Shown here in pieces: positions 18,501 to 24,629 of a DNA stretch of 64,000 nucleotides. Origin of the DNA: an uncultured Caulobacterales bacterium. GTDB lineage: Bacteria; Pseudomonadota; Alphaproteobacteria; Caulobacterales; Maricaulaceae. The stretch spans positions 248,001 to 312,000 of the forward strand of contig CANNER010000001.1 in assembly GCA_947503715.1 (NCBI GenBank). Direction: 5' to 3'. The number at the start of each line of letters is the position of its first letter. The first letter of the stretch is position 1. The notes under the pieces were generated by a model. The model was not told the origin of the DNA. It was given only the letters and a program-made list of their open reading frames with translations, and ran no database searches. The position numbers were made by a program, and so were the translations under genes.

Positions 18501-18671
18501 GCGGAAGTGCAGCGGCCTTTGGCCACCGTCGTCATTGGCGGCTTAGTCACCTCAACTGTGCTCACGCTTCTTGTCATGCCCGCGCTTCATAAATGGTTCG
18601 CGCCGAAGCCCGGCGGGCACCATTCCATGGTTGAGACGTTACATGAGAGCAAACCGGCGCTCGCTGAGTAA
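15546..18671 (+). CDS. czcA: CzcA-like heavy-metal RND efflux pump
   Basis: 1,041 residues, full length for heavy-metal RND pumps, with twelve membrane helices and two large periplasmic loops. TM4 reads AIAIGMMVDGAIVITEN. The three methionines that bind Cu(I) in CusA have no counterparts here (the matching regions read ILLRITMAPS, SAEGFVELKP and AMSVDELLTG), so Cu/Ag is unlikely. Classical CzcA has a DFG before the conserved VDG; here the position is AIG, so Zn/Co/Cd specificity is suggested by context (CadR-type regulator, P1B-4 ATPase) rather than by that motif. Last gene before a hairpin at 18,679-18,707. Confidence 0.88.
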   Translation: MFNFMHRIAGGRLLAAIAALAITLGGIYAFRALPVDAFPDVTPSLVQVFTETEGLAPEEVERYVTYPIESAMAGLPKLKNMRSVSNFGLSVVNIYFEDGTDVYFARQVVGERLSQARGNIPDGFGDPKMGPISTGLGIILYFRLDDATGTRSLVDMREIQDWIIKYQLQTVPGVTEVLSLGGYEKQYQVQLDPDALQAYNLQIGDVMSALERGNKTEGAQFLEIGAEQYTVRGVGLARSIEDLSDIVIKAQDGRPVRISDLGEIIIGGGVRQGLATANGEGEVVAGLVLKLYGTNTSDVIDRVKTRFDEINTTLPEGVTAIPYYDQGNLVTKASATVTTALWQGALLVAIVVFIFLGGWRPSLVVVLSIPFSVGFAFIAMHILGIGANLMSLGGVAIAIGMMVDGAIVITENVDRGLRETEAGLDNREIVARSSAEVIAPLIAAVIVVIVVFLPLFSLQGVEGKTFRPLAASAALAMTGSLFYAALIAPAIANALMRRSPKARADKPDLLAKYVSKASSLFVKRRFAAILLAGVLLLAGGLAGSRLGSEFTPALEEGDILLRITMAPSISLTEASATTTRIERRLLAVFPEIKSIVTRIGRGEVGAHADPTNSAEGFVELKPKSEWRPGMTAEDLRTEISENLESYPGIVVNIGQPIAMSVDELLTGTRAELAVKIFGPDSEVLLEQSKVLQSLLQQVDGAAEVQADQITGAPQLVVTVDRAALGRFGLDVEEALDALRASVGGAEAGALFEGVRQFPIVVRLRAEDRNSADAISRIILKSASGARVPLDSVAKIETVIGPRQITREDGERFITVQSNVRDRDIGSFVQDAQALTDSQLDLPPGYRLVWGGQFELQQQANARFAVVIPITLAIVFFILLITFGRMKSAVLILLNIPLALTGGALALWLTGLPVSVPATVGFIALFGIALGNGMVLVSFMDDFARAGQDRDTLAINAAGLRARPVLMTAMTTALGLAPLLLATGVGAEVQRPLATVVIGGLVTSTVLTLLVMPALHKWFAPKPGGHHSMVETLHESKPALAE

Positions 18672-18678
18672 AAAACCT

Positions 18679-18707
18679 GGCTCCGATGGGCTAGCTCCAT
18701 CGGAGCC
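18679..18707 (+). terminator. Hairpin between the pump and ATPase genes
   Basis: Perfect 11-bp inverted repeat, GGCTCCGATGG / CCATCGGAGCC with a 7-base loop, followed by TGATTAAAAAGG. The U-tract is poor, so it could be a leaky terminator or an mRNA-stability hairpin that lowers ATPase expression relative to czcCBA. Confidence 0.5.
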
Positions 18708-18727
18708 TGATTAAAAAGGATAGACAT

Positions 18728-20755
18728 ATGTCTGATAAACATAACCACGATGACGCGAGCCATGACGACGATCACAGCCAGGATGACGGCCATAATCACG
18801 CCCACGATGACGTCTTTAATCGCCTTCTGGGTGGGCGGGCTGAAATCATATTTGCAGCCCTTTGCGGGCTCTGTTTGCTCATAGGTTGGCTCGGGCCGAA
18901 GCTTAATCTTATTCCCGCTCAAGCCGGGTTTGTATTCTTGCTCGCGGCCTATTTCTTCGGTGGTTATTACGCCTTGCGTGAAGCCCTTGGGAAAATCTTC
19001 AAAGGTCAATTCCAGATCGATTTTCTGATGCTCGTCGCGGCTTCGGGCGCGGCCTTCTTGGGCGAATGGGCGGAAGGTGCATTTTTGCTCTTCCTCTTCG
19101 CCATTGGCCATGCGCTGGAGAACTATGCGATGGCCCGCGCCCGAAATGCAGTCGCGGCGCTTGCGGATTTGACACCTGATGAAGCTTTGGTGCGGCGGGG
19201 CGGCAAAACAGAGACCGTTTTGATTGAAGACCTCGTAATCGGCGACATTGTCATCGTGCGTTCCAATGAACGCCTGCCTGCAGACGGATTTGTGGTCAAA
19301 GGCACAAGTGCTGTCAATCAAGCGCCCATTACGGGTGAAAGTGCGCCGGTAGATAAAATGCCGGTTAAGGATAGCGCAATTGCCTTGGAAAATCCGGAAG
19401 TCGTGTCCGCATCGGGCCGCGTCTTTGCAGGCTCAATAAACGGCAGCGGGAGCCTTGAAATCCAAGTCACAAAATTGGCCGGGGACACCACTTTGGCACG
19501 AGTTATGACAATGGTGGCCGAGGCGCAAACCCGCCAATCCCCGACGCAGAGCTTTACCAAAAAGTTTGAAAAAATCTTCGTCCCGTGTGTGATTGTTTTG
19601 GCCATTCTTACCAGTCTTTCATTCCTTGTCTTGGATGAAGATCCGGCGACAAGCTTCTACCGCGCGATGGCGGTCTTGGTGGCCGCCAGTCCGTGCGCGT
19701 TGGCGATTGCGACGCCGAGTGCTATTCTGTCAGGCGTTGCGCGGGCCGCGCGCGGCGGTGTGCTGATTAAAGGCGGCGCGCCGCTTGAAGCCTTAGGCGG
19801 CTTAGACGCGATCGCATTTGATAAGACCGGAACGCTGACGATTGGCGAGCCGCATCTGGTCGATATCGTGCCTTACGGCGATACGTCTGAAACTGAACTG
19901 CTGGAAATCAGCGGAGCCGTGGAAGCCCTCAGCGATCATCCCTTGGCGCAAGCTGTGGTCAAAGATGTCAAAACTCGTCTTGGCGACAATCCGCGCGAGG
20001 CGTCAGACTTTGCCAATATCATCGGGCAAGGCGTATCAGCCATGGTAGGCGGTGAGCTTGTCCATATCGGTAAAACGGCACTGTTCGATGAAGGGGCCGG
20101 AACGCCTCTACCGGATGATTTACGGGCGCGCGTTGAAGACCTATCGGCCAATGGCCGTACGACTATGATTGTACGGGCAGGCACGCGCTATTTGGGAGCC
20201 ATTGGCCTTATGGATACGCCGCGCGACACGGCCAAACCCGTTATCGCAGATCTTCGCGCTTTGGGTCTCAAACGTATGATGATGATCTCGGGTGACAATC
20301 AAAATGTGGCCAATGCTGTGGCGAAAGAAGTTGGGCTCGATGTCGCCTTTGGCGATCTCATGCCCGAAGACAAAGTGACCAAAATCGCAGATCTAAAAGC
20401 CCAGGGCGGCGTCGCTATGGTTGGCGACGGCGTCAATGATGCGCCCGCAATGGCAAATGCCACAGTTGGTATTGCAATGGGGGCGGCAGGCTCTGATGTC
20501 GCTTTAGAGACCGCCGATATTGCGCTTATGGCGGATGATTTGGAAACCTTGCCCTTTGCAGTTGGACTGAGCCGTCAGACCAGCCGAATTATTCGGCAGA
20601 ATCTCTGGGCGAGCCTCGGCATTGTGGCCTTTTTGATTCCCGCCACATTATTTGGTTTGGGCATTGGACCGGCGGTGCTGATCCATGAAGGCTCGACCTT
20701 GATTGTTGTCTTTAATGCGCTGCGTCTCTTAGGGTATAAAGATAGCCGCGTTTAG
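18728..20755 (+). CDS. P1B-4-type metal-exporting ATPase with His/Asp-rich N-terminus
   Basis: 675 residues. The first ~28 residues are almost entirely His, Asp and Asn (HNHAHDD near 22-28), replacing the usual heavy-metal-associated domain. The membrane metal site is SPC (about 322-324) rather than CPC, and the last helices carry HEGST (about 654-658). Together these mark the P1B-4 class (CzcP/CoaT-like; Zn, Co, Cd). Catalytic motifs DKTGTLT (about 364-370) and GDGVND (about 565-570) are intact. It would pump cytoplasmic metal to the periplasm, where CzcCBA can remove it. It follows the czc genes after a hairpin. Confidence 0.9.
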   Translation: MSDKHNHDDASHDDDHSQDDGHNHAHDDVFNRLLGGRAEIIFAALCGLCLLIGWLGPKLNLIPAQAGFVFLLAAYFFGGYYALREALGKIFKGQFQIDFLMLVAASGAAFLGEWAEGAFLLFLFAIGHALENYAMARARNAVAALADLTPDEALVRRGGKTETVLIEDLVIGDIVIVRSNERLPADGFVVKGTSAVNQAPITGESAPVDKMPVKDSAIALENPEVVSASGRVFAGSINGSGSLEIQVTKLAGDTTLARVMTMVAEAQTRQSPTQSFTKKFEKIFVPCVIVLAILTSLSFLVLDEDPATSFYRAMAVLVAASPCALAIATPSAILSGVARAARGGVLIKGGAPLEALGGLDAIAFDKTGTLTIGEPHLVDIVPYGDTSETELLEISGAVEALSDHPLAQAVVKDVKTRLGDNPREASDFANIIGQGVSAMVGGELVHIGKTALFDEGAGTPLPDDLRARVEDLSANGRTTMIVRAGTRYLGAIGLMDTPRDTAKPVIADLRALGLKRMMMISGDNQNVANAVAKEVGLDVAFGDLMPEDKVTKIADLKAQGGVAMVGDGVNDAPAMANATVGIAMGAAGSDVALETADIALMADDLETLPFAVGLSRQTSRIIRQNLWASLGIVAFLIPATLFGLGIGPAVLIHEGSTLIVVFNALRLLGYKDSRV

Positions 20756-20765
20756 GGCTGTTTCT

Positions 20766-20782
20766 GAGCGCTTGGCGCGCTC
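20766..20782 (+). terminator. Weak hairpin after the ATPase gene
   Basis: GAGCGC-TTGGC-GCGCTC about ten bases after the ATPase stop, with a CTTTTTAATT tract 8 bases further on. This could end the metal-resistance transcript, but the spacing is unusual for an intrinsic terminator. Confidence 0.35.
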
Positions 20783-21028
20783 TATGTTGCCTTTTTAATT
20801 GCAGTTTTTAGGCGTCTCCTTTAGCTTTAAGGGGCACGCCTGCCAAATCAGCGTGTGGAGTTCACCAGCTCCCTGTGAAGCGAGACGGCCCATCTGGGCG
20901 CGTCCTGAATTTGCGTGTCTCCGGTTTCGGCCGGAGGGCGTAGGAATGTCCAAGGCTTGCCCAAACACTACGCACGGGTAGGCTTGCTTCCCCGTTCTGG
21001 TGATCTCCGGCTTTAACGGAGATTTGAA
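20783..21028. other. Gene-free stretch with small hairpins
   Basis: About 245 bases. The only open frame here does not look like protein. Visible hairpins are CTCCGG-TTTCGG-CCGGAG near 20,920-20,937 and ATCTCCG-GCTTTAA-CGGAGAT at 21,003-21,023; the second pairs the GGAG used by the next small gene. No known riboswitch signature was recognised. Confidence 0.4.
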
Positions 21029-21187
21029 ATGGCGGACACTGATGCAGACAGGCCCACTGAAATAGATTTAGAGATGGATCAGCGCGCGCGGCTTATGGAG
21101 CTGTTTAGTTTTGTTGAAACTTTTGATGGGCGGGAGTCTGTGATTGGGTTTTGTAAGAAACTAGTAGAGACTAAACGGAAAGACTGA
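21029..21187 (+). CDS. Small hypothetical protein (52 aa)
   Basis: A 52-residue acidic/helical protein (MADTDADRPTEIDLEMDQRA...) ending in a basic tail (KLVETKRKD). The ATG has GGAG six bases upstream, lying within the 3' arm of a 7-bp hairpin (21,003-21,023), so translation could be structure-controlled. Its TGA stop is followed immediately by the ATG of another small gene, which argues for a real coupled pair. No family is recognised. Confidence 0.5.
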   Translation: MADTDADRPTEIDLEMDQRARLMELFSFVETFDGRESVIGFCKKLVETKRKD

Positions 21188-21358
21188 ATGGACGGATATA
21201 CCAAAGCGGCGATAAAAGACGCGTTGACAAGGCGTTCTCCCCGTCAGGTTAAGTTTGATGAGGTGATGGGGCAGCTGGTTAATGGGCCTGCGGTTTATGG
21301 AATTGCGGTTTTATTTTATGGGTTTTGGGGCTGTGTGATTTTTGGAAGCTTTTTTTAG
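21188..21358 (+). CDS. Small membrane protein (56 aa)
   Basis: 56 residues: a basic N-terminal half (KAAIKDALTRRSPRQVKFD) and a C-terminal hydrophobic segment (about residues 34-56, VYGIAVLFYGFWGCVIFGSFF-like) that could span the membrane once. The start directly abuts the stop of the preceding 52-codon gene, typical of termination-reinitiation coupling. Not recognised. Single-span basic proteins of this kind occur in mobile elements, but no function should be assigned. Confidence 0.5.
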   Translation: MDGYTKAAIKDALTRRSPRQVKFDEVMGQLVNGPAVYGIAVLFYGFWGCVIFGSFF

Positions 21359-21760
21359 AGACTAAATTGGGCGTCTCCCTTCGCTGACGCTTCGGGCCGG
21401 GCTGTTGTGAACCAAGCCCGCTTTGCGGTCTTGGCCAGTCGGCGGCCATCCCTGACGCATCCCGCTACCCGCGGGTCCATTTCAGGCGTCCGCTTATTCA
21501 GCGAACAATTCCGCAACCCGTCACACGCTTGCTTCGTGACTTTCTACGAAAGACACAAAGCCGATCCCGCGCAGACCATCCCGACTTTTCGCCGGGGCTG
21601 GCTCTGCCCGCGCTCTAAGCGGCGACGGAGCTGCGGGCCTGCGCAGCCTTTGAGCTTCGCCCCAAGGGACGAGCCAAGGGCCGCTTAGCGCCTGCCTACG
21701 CTCGCCCTTCCCACAGGCTACCGCCAGAGGGGTCGCTCGCTTGCGTCACTAAATTTCCGT
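21359..21760. other. Gene-free, GC-richer region
   Basis: About 400 bases with no convincing gene on either strand. The one long open frame (21,407-21,688, plus) has no ribosome-binding site and low-complexity Arg/Ser/Pro translation typical of GC-rich non-coding DNA. Several short inverted repeats occur but nothing I can name. Confidence 0.4.
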
Positions 21761-21991
21761 TTAGGTATTATGGCAGCAATCACTGCCTTCTTGAATAGGT
21801 GGGCATTTAACGTCGCCATAAGAACAATAGACGCAGCAATCTCCGTGAAGAGGCTTGAGGACTATACCGCAACCTTTGCAATCATAGAAATACTGGCAAG
21901 CATCCGTCGGCATAGTGTCCTTTGAAATATGGCCGCACTCAGGGCATGTCAAAGTGGAGTCTGGAATGAAGGTCGCTAGAGGTTCAGCCAT
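21761..21991 (-). CDS. GDCC-motif cysteine-rich protein of the mer-like locus
   Basis: 76 residues with ten cysteines. CPECGH near residue 16-21, a central CKGCG, and GDCCVYCSYGDVKCPP near 50-65. This GDCC..CSYG type of small protein is found beside merT in mer-like loci, where it may bind or hand over Hg(II); that role is inferred from context. The start overlaps the end of the merT-like gene by 16 bases, so the two are co-transcribed from the MerR-type promoter at 22,331-22,361. It is the last gene of that short operon. Confidence 0.75.
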   Translation of the reverse strand: MAEPLATFIPDSTLTCPECGHISKDTMPTDACQYFYDCKGCGIVLKPLHGDCCVYCSYGDVKCPPIQEGSDCCHNT

Positions 21992-22323
21992 CTTTGAATA
22001 TTTCCTTCATAATAAGGTAAAACCGTAGATCCCACTGCCAGTATTCCAGCAAGAATTAGAAAGACTAGGACTTTGCGAGACGGTCTCCGTCCGCCGCGAT
22101 AGGCATAAATAAATCCGCCAATAACCAGACATATAGTGAGTGCCATAAACCACGGGCGAAACCTGGCGAAAAAGCCAAGATGACTGACTATAGCACTACT
22201 GACGCCAAGATTCACGAGGATGATAGGTAGGATGCAGCAAGAAGCCCCGATAACGGCAAACAGGCCCGTTAGCGTCCCGCCTGTTGCGAAAAGACCGCTT
22301 CTATTTGGTTTATTATTGTCCAT
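21976..22323 (-). CDS. merT: MerT-like mercuric ion transporter
   Basis: 115 residues, three membrane helices (about 13-38, 53-72 and 80-100). The first helix has the vicinal Cys pair in GASCCILPIILVNLGV that receives Hg(II) in MerT. The second, cytoplasmic Cys pair of classical MerT is missing. It would import Hg(II) across the inner membrane, normally for reduction by MerA, but no merA occurs in this window. The -10 element of the MerR-type promoter ends only seven bases before the ATG and there is no Shine-Dalgarno sequence, so the transcript may be leaderless. Confidence 0.82.
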   Translation of the reverse strand: MDNNKPNRSGLFATGGTLTGLFAVIGASCCILPIILVNLGVSSAIVSHLGFFARFRPWFMALTICLVIGGFIYAYRGGRRPSRKVLVFLILAGILAVGSTVLPYYEGNIQRWLNL

Positions 22324-22330
22324 GGAATGA

Positions 22331-22361
22331 TATATAACACCTGTAGTTACTAAAGGTTCAA
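22331..22361 (-). promoter_or_regulatory. MerR-type promoter of the merT-like operon
   Basis: Minus strand: -35 TTGAAC (22,356-22,361), 19-bp spacer, -10 TATATA (22,331-22,336). A dyad CCTTTAGT-A-ACTACAGG (one mismatch) lies at 22,340-22,356. Same architecture as the two promoters near 12,050 and 12,560, but a different dyad, matching a different MerR regulator encoded divergently. Confidence 0.78.
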
Positions 22362-22373
22362 GGAAAAAATACG

Positions 22374-22766
22374 ATGGTTAGCATTGGAGATTTAAGTTCG
22401 AAAACAGGTGTCAAGATTGAGACGATTCGTTATTTTGAACGCATAGGCCTCATGCCAATAGCAGAGCGAAAATCCAGTGGTCATCGTGTCTATGATGAGA
22501 CGTCGCTTCGGAGGTTAACATTCATCGGCAGGTGTAGAGAACTTGGCTTTTCGCAAGCTGATATACGCAGTCTTCTCGGTGTTGAGGATAACACGCCCTC
22601 GTGTGATGAAATACTTTCAATTACCACACATCATCGAACATCGATAAAAGCCAAAATTTCTGATCTTCGTAAACTAGAGCGACGACTCTCAGAAATTTCA
22701 TCAACCTGTTTGAGCAATGACACTCCAGTCTGCCCAATTATAGAATCTTTATCCGAAATTTATTGA
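22374..22766 (+). CDS. merR: MerR-family regulator, mercury-type
   Basis: 130 residues: MerR HTH domain (1-70, TIRYFERIGLM) and coiled dimerisation helix. Candidate Hg(II) ligands are Cys77, Cys112 and Cys120, the last in VCPIIESL, like the Cys82/117/126 set of Tn501 MerR, although the last spacing is one residue shorter. It is divergent from the merT-like operon with a 19-bp-spacer promoter between them. An intrinsic terminator follows at 22,826. Related sensors for other soft metals cannot be excluded. Confidence 0.82.
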   Translation: MVSIGDLSSKTGVKIETIRYFERIGLMPIAERKSSGHRVYDETSLRRLTFIGRCRELGFSQADIRSLLGVEDNTPSCDEILSITTHHRTSIKAKISDLRKLERRLSEISSTCLSNDTPVCPIIESLSEIY

Positions 22767-22825
22767 ATACATATTTTCTAAAATGCCGCGCGGCGATTAA
22801 AGTTATAAGTATGTAAACTCATATA

Positions 22826-22851
22826 GTCGGCCCTTAACGGGCCGGCTTTTT
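22826..22851 (+). terminator. Intrinsic terminator of the MerR gene
   Basis: Stem GTCGGCCC-TTAAC-GGGCCGGC (one G-U pair) followed directly by TTTTTTG. Confidence 0.85.
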
Positions 22852-23118
22852 TGTTTTTGTTCCCTCCTCGGGGGACGGCGGGAAGCGGTCGGCCAATCTG
22901 GCGACGGGCAGTCCCGCCGCAAGGCCTTTGGCCAAAGTTATCTAGGTCTCTTTAAGTTCTCATACCAAAAACCTTGCGGCGCGCCTTAGCGCCCCTCGCT
23001 GGACTGGCCTCTTGCCGCTTCCCCCCGCCCCCCTGCGGGGGGAACGTGCCGCGTCTCATTCTTTCGTCAATGGGGCGCTTCGCGCCGCATCCTGCGGACG
23101 GCATTGGAGACCAAACCG
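22852..23118. other. Gene-free GC-rich leader before ardA
   Basis: About 265 bases without a credible gene. It contains GC hairpins such as CCCCCGCCCCCCTGCGGGGGG near 23,025-23,045 and TCCGCAGGATGCGG-type complementarity near 23,090. Such a structured leader might control ardA, or be a single-strand promoter for early expression in the recipient as in some conjugative plasmids; this is speculation. Confidence 0.35.
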
Positions 23119-23694
23119 ATGACCTTTTGCCAAGCCGAGAGCCAGACCCCTTTTGACCATCAGCCGCCACGGCTAACCCCGCCAGACCCTGACCCCATTC
23201 GCATCTATGCCGCTTGCCTTGCCGCTTACAATAACGGCCATTTGCACGGCGAATGGATAAACGTCACTGACGAGGCGAGTATTTGGGAAGCGGTTCAAGC
23301 GATGCTGTTCAGGTCACCCATTGAGGAGGCCGAAGAATGGGCGATACATGATTATGAGGGTTTTGAGGGTGCAGAGGTTGGCGAGTATTTTAGCTTTGCT
23401 AATGTCGTTGAACTTGCCGACTATATCCGAGAGCGCGGCGCGTTAGGGGCGCAAGTTCTCAATTATTACGGCGGCATTATCGAAGACGCCAAAGCCCGTT
23501 TTGATGAATATGCGGGAGAGTATGACAGCCTTGCCGACTACGCCGAGGAACTGACCGAGCAAAGCGGTGAGACAATTCCCGAACGCCTCGCGCCTTATAT
23601 CGACTATAAAGCGATGGCGCATGATTATGAGCAGTCAGGCGACTTTCTGACCTTTGAGGTTAGCGGCTCCGTTCACATCTTTTGGGCGCATTAA
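23119..23694 (+). CDS. ardA: ArdA antirestriction protein
   Basis: 191 residues from the ATG at 23,119 (GGAGA eight bases upstream; an in-frame TTG lies 15 bases earlier). It matches ArdA: RIYAACLAAYNNGHLHGEWI early, EEWAIHDYEGF in the middle and a YAGEYDSLADYAEEL helix later, with the extreme Asp/Glu content of a DNA mimic. ArdA occupies the DNA groove of type I restriction enzymes and protects incoming conjugative DNA. It heads a string of closely spaced small genes (stop 23,694, next start 23,696), a typical antirestriction/early-transfer leading region. Confidence 0.92.
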   Translation: MTFCQAESQTPFDHQPPRLTPPDPDPIRIYAACLAAYNNGHLHGEWINVTDEASIWEAVQAMLFRSPIEEAEEWAIHDYEGFEGAEVGEYFSFANVVELADYIRERGALGAQVLNYYGGIIEDAKARFDEYAGEYDSLADYAEELTEQSGETIPERLAPYIDYKAMAHDYEQSGDFLTFEVSGSVHIFWAH

Positions 23695-23695
23695 G

Positions 23696-23926
23696 ATGGC
23701 CCGTTATCAAGTAAAACCACGGGGTGAGGTCCCAAAAGGTTTGGGGAACCTTTTGGGGACGAACGGGCGGGGCCCCTATCGGTGGAGCCATGTTGTGAAG
23801 CGTCATAACGCTTTACGCCAAGGCACAATTTACACGCAGATGGGCGACGACCTAGACGCTCAAGACGCCGCACACTTGCAGACCCTTTGCGACAAAGCAG
23901 GGTTTGAGATGCGGAGGGTCGCATGA
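23696..23926 (+). CDS. Small basic hypothetical protein
   Basis: 76 residues from the ATG at 23,696, one base after the ardA stop. It is basic in the first half (ARYQVKPRGEVPKGLG) and has a HVVKRHNALRQG stretch. The tight spacing to ardA and the overlap with the next gene suggest one operon. No family is recognised. Confidence 0.6.
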   Translation: MARYQVKPRGEVPKGLGNLLGTNGRGPYRWSHVVKRHNALRQGTIYTQMGDDLDAQDAAHLQTLCDKAGFEMRRVA

Positions 23927-24399
23927 CTTTTACACAGAAATTTGACGACTTTGTCTGTGAGAGCGACAGCATCACATGCGAGGTTGATGGCTACACCATC
24001 ACGGCCCGCATTGCCCGCGACGACACACCAGACGCCCCCGACGAAAGGCAGGATGGATTTTGGCCGAGCCTTTACCCAGATGATGCGGGGTTCATTGGCG
24101 CGGGGAATGGATGGCGAGATCGCTTTGCGAAAGCCCAAGCCAAGGCCGAGCGCGTCATGGCGGCATGGAAGAATGATGAATGGTATTATTGCGGCGTCAT
24201 TCTATCCGTTGCGATTGATGGCCTTACCTTAGATGACCACGCCGCAAGCCTATGGGGCATAGAGGCGAATTATCCCGACAGCGATAACGCCTATCTGTCA
24301 GAAGTCGCAAATGAGTTGCTACCCGAAGCCCTAGAGGCCGCAAAGGCGGAACGGGCGCGGCAATGTGCCATTCTCTGTGAAATCGAGGCAGTCGCGTGA
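23923..24399 (+). CDS. Hypothetical protein of the ardA operon
   Basis: 158 residues, acidic, with repeated Cys (FVCESDSITCEVDG, YYCGVI, QCAILCEIE) and helical C-terminus rich in Ala/Glu. It overlaps the preceding gene by four bases and the next gene by four bases. Proteins of similar style are common in alphaproteobacterial ICE leading regions next to antirestriction genes. I cannot name a family. The acidic character could fit another DNA-mimic, but that is only a possibility. Confidence 0.65.
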   Translation: MTFTQKFDDFVCESDSITCEVDGYTITARIARDDTPDAPDERQDGFWPSLYPDDAGFIGAGNGWRDRFAKAQAKAERVMAAWKNDEWYYCGVILSVAIDGLTLDDHAASLWGIEANYPDSDNAYLSEVANELLPEALEAAKAERARQCAILCEIEAVA

Positions 24400-24620
24400 C
24401 TGCGCTGCGCATATATGAGTCCACGGAAGTCGGAGAGCAGAGCCTGATTGACGGGGTGCGCCCCGTCACATTGGGCGAGAGGCTAACCGCCCGAACATCT
24501 CACCCTATGACTCCCAAACGTAACCCCCATGCAGGGCAGAAGCCTTGCGACCACGGCTTATTCGACGAGGTCGGCCGTGCGCAAATTGACTTGTTAGACC
24601 TCATTTCAACCCCAAAATAG
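24396..24620 (+). CDS. Small hypothetical protein
   Basis: 74 residues, overlapping the previous gene by four bases and ending 9 bases before the ParB-like gene. The C-terminal part HDQKPCDHGLFDE-like region (actual: GQKPCDHGLFDEVG) and DLLDLIS look like a short interaction segment. No family is recognised. Support comes from the tightly packed operon arrangement. Confidence 0.5.
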   Translation: MTALRIYESTEVGEQSLIDGVRPVTLGERLTARTSHPMTPKRNPHAGQKPCDHGLFDEVGRAQIDLLDLISTPK

Positions 24621-24629
24621 GAGGCTCCT

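Noticed and set aside
18587-19321. Long minus-strand frame (244 codons) opposite the CzcA end and P1B-4 ATPase start
   Set aside because: It is antisense to two genes with clear motifs, has no family features and no start signal.
20783-21028. Riboswitch upstream of the two small genes
   Set aside because: Hairpins are present but none of the familiar riboswitch core sequences; only the RBS-pairing hairpin is worth noting.
21407-21688. 93-codon plus-strand frame in the GC-rich gap
   Set aside because: Composition typical of GC-rich non-coding DNA; no start signal.
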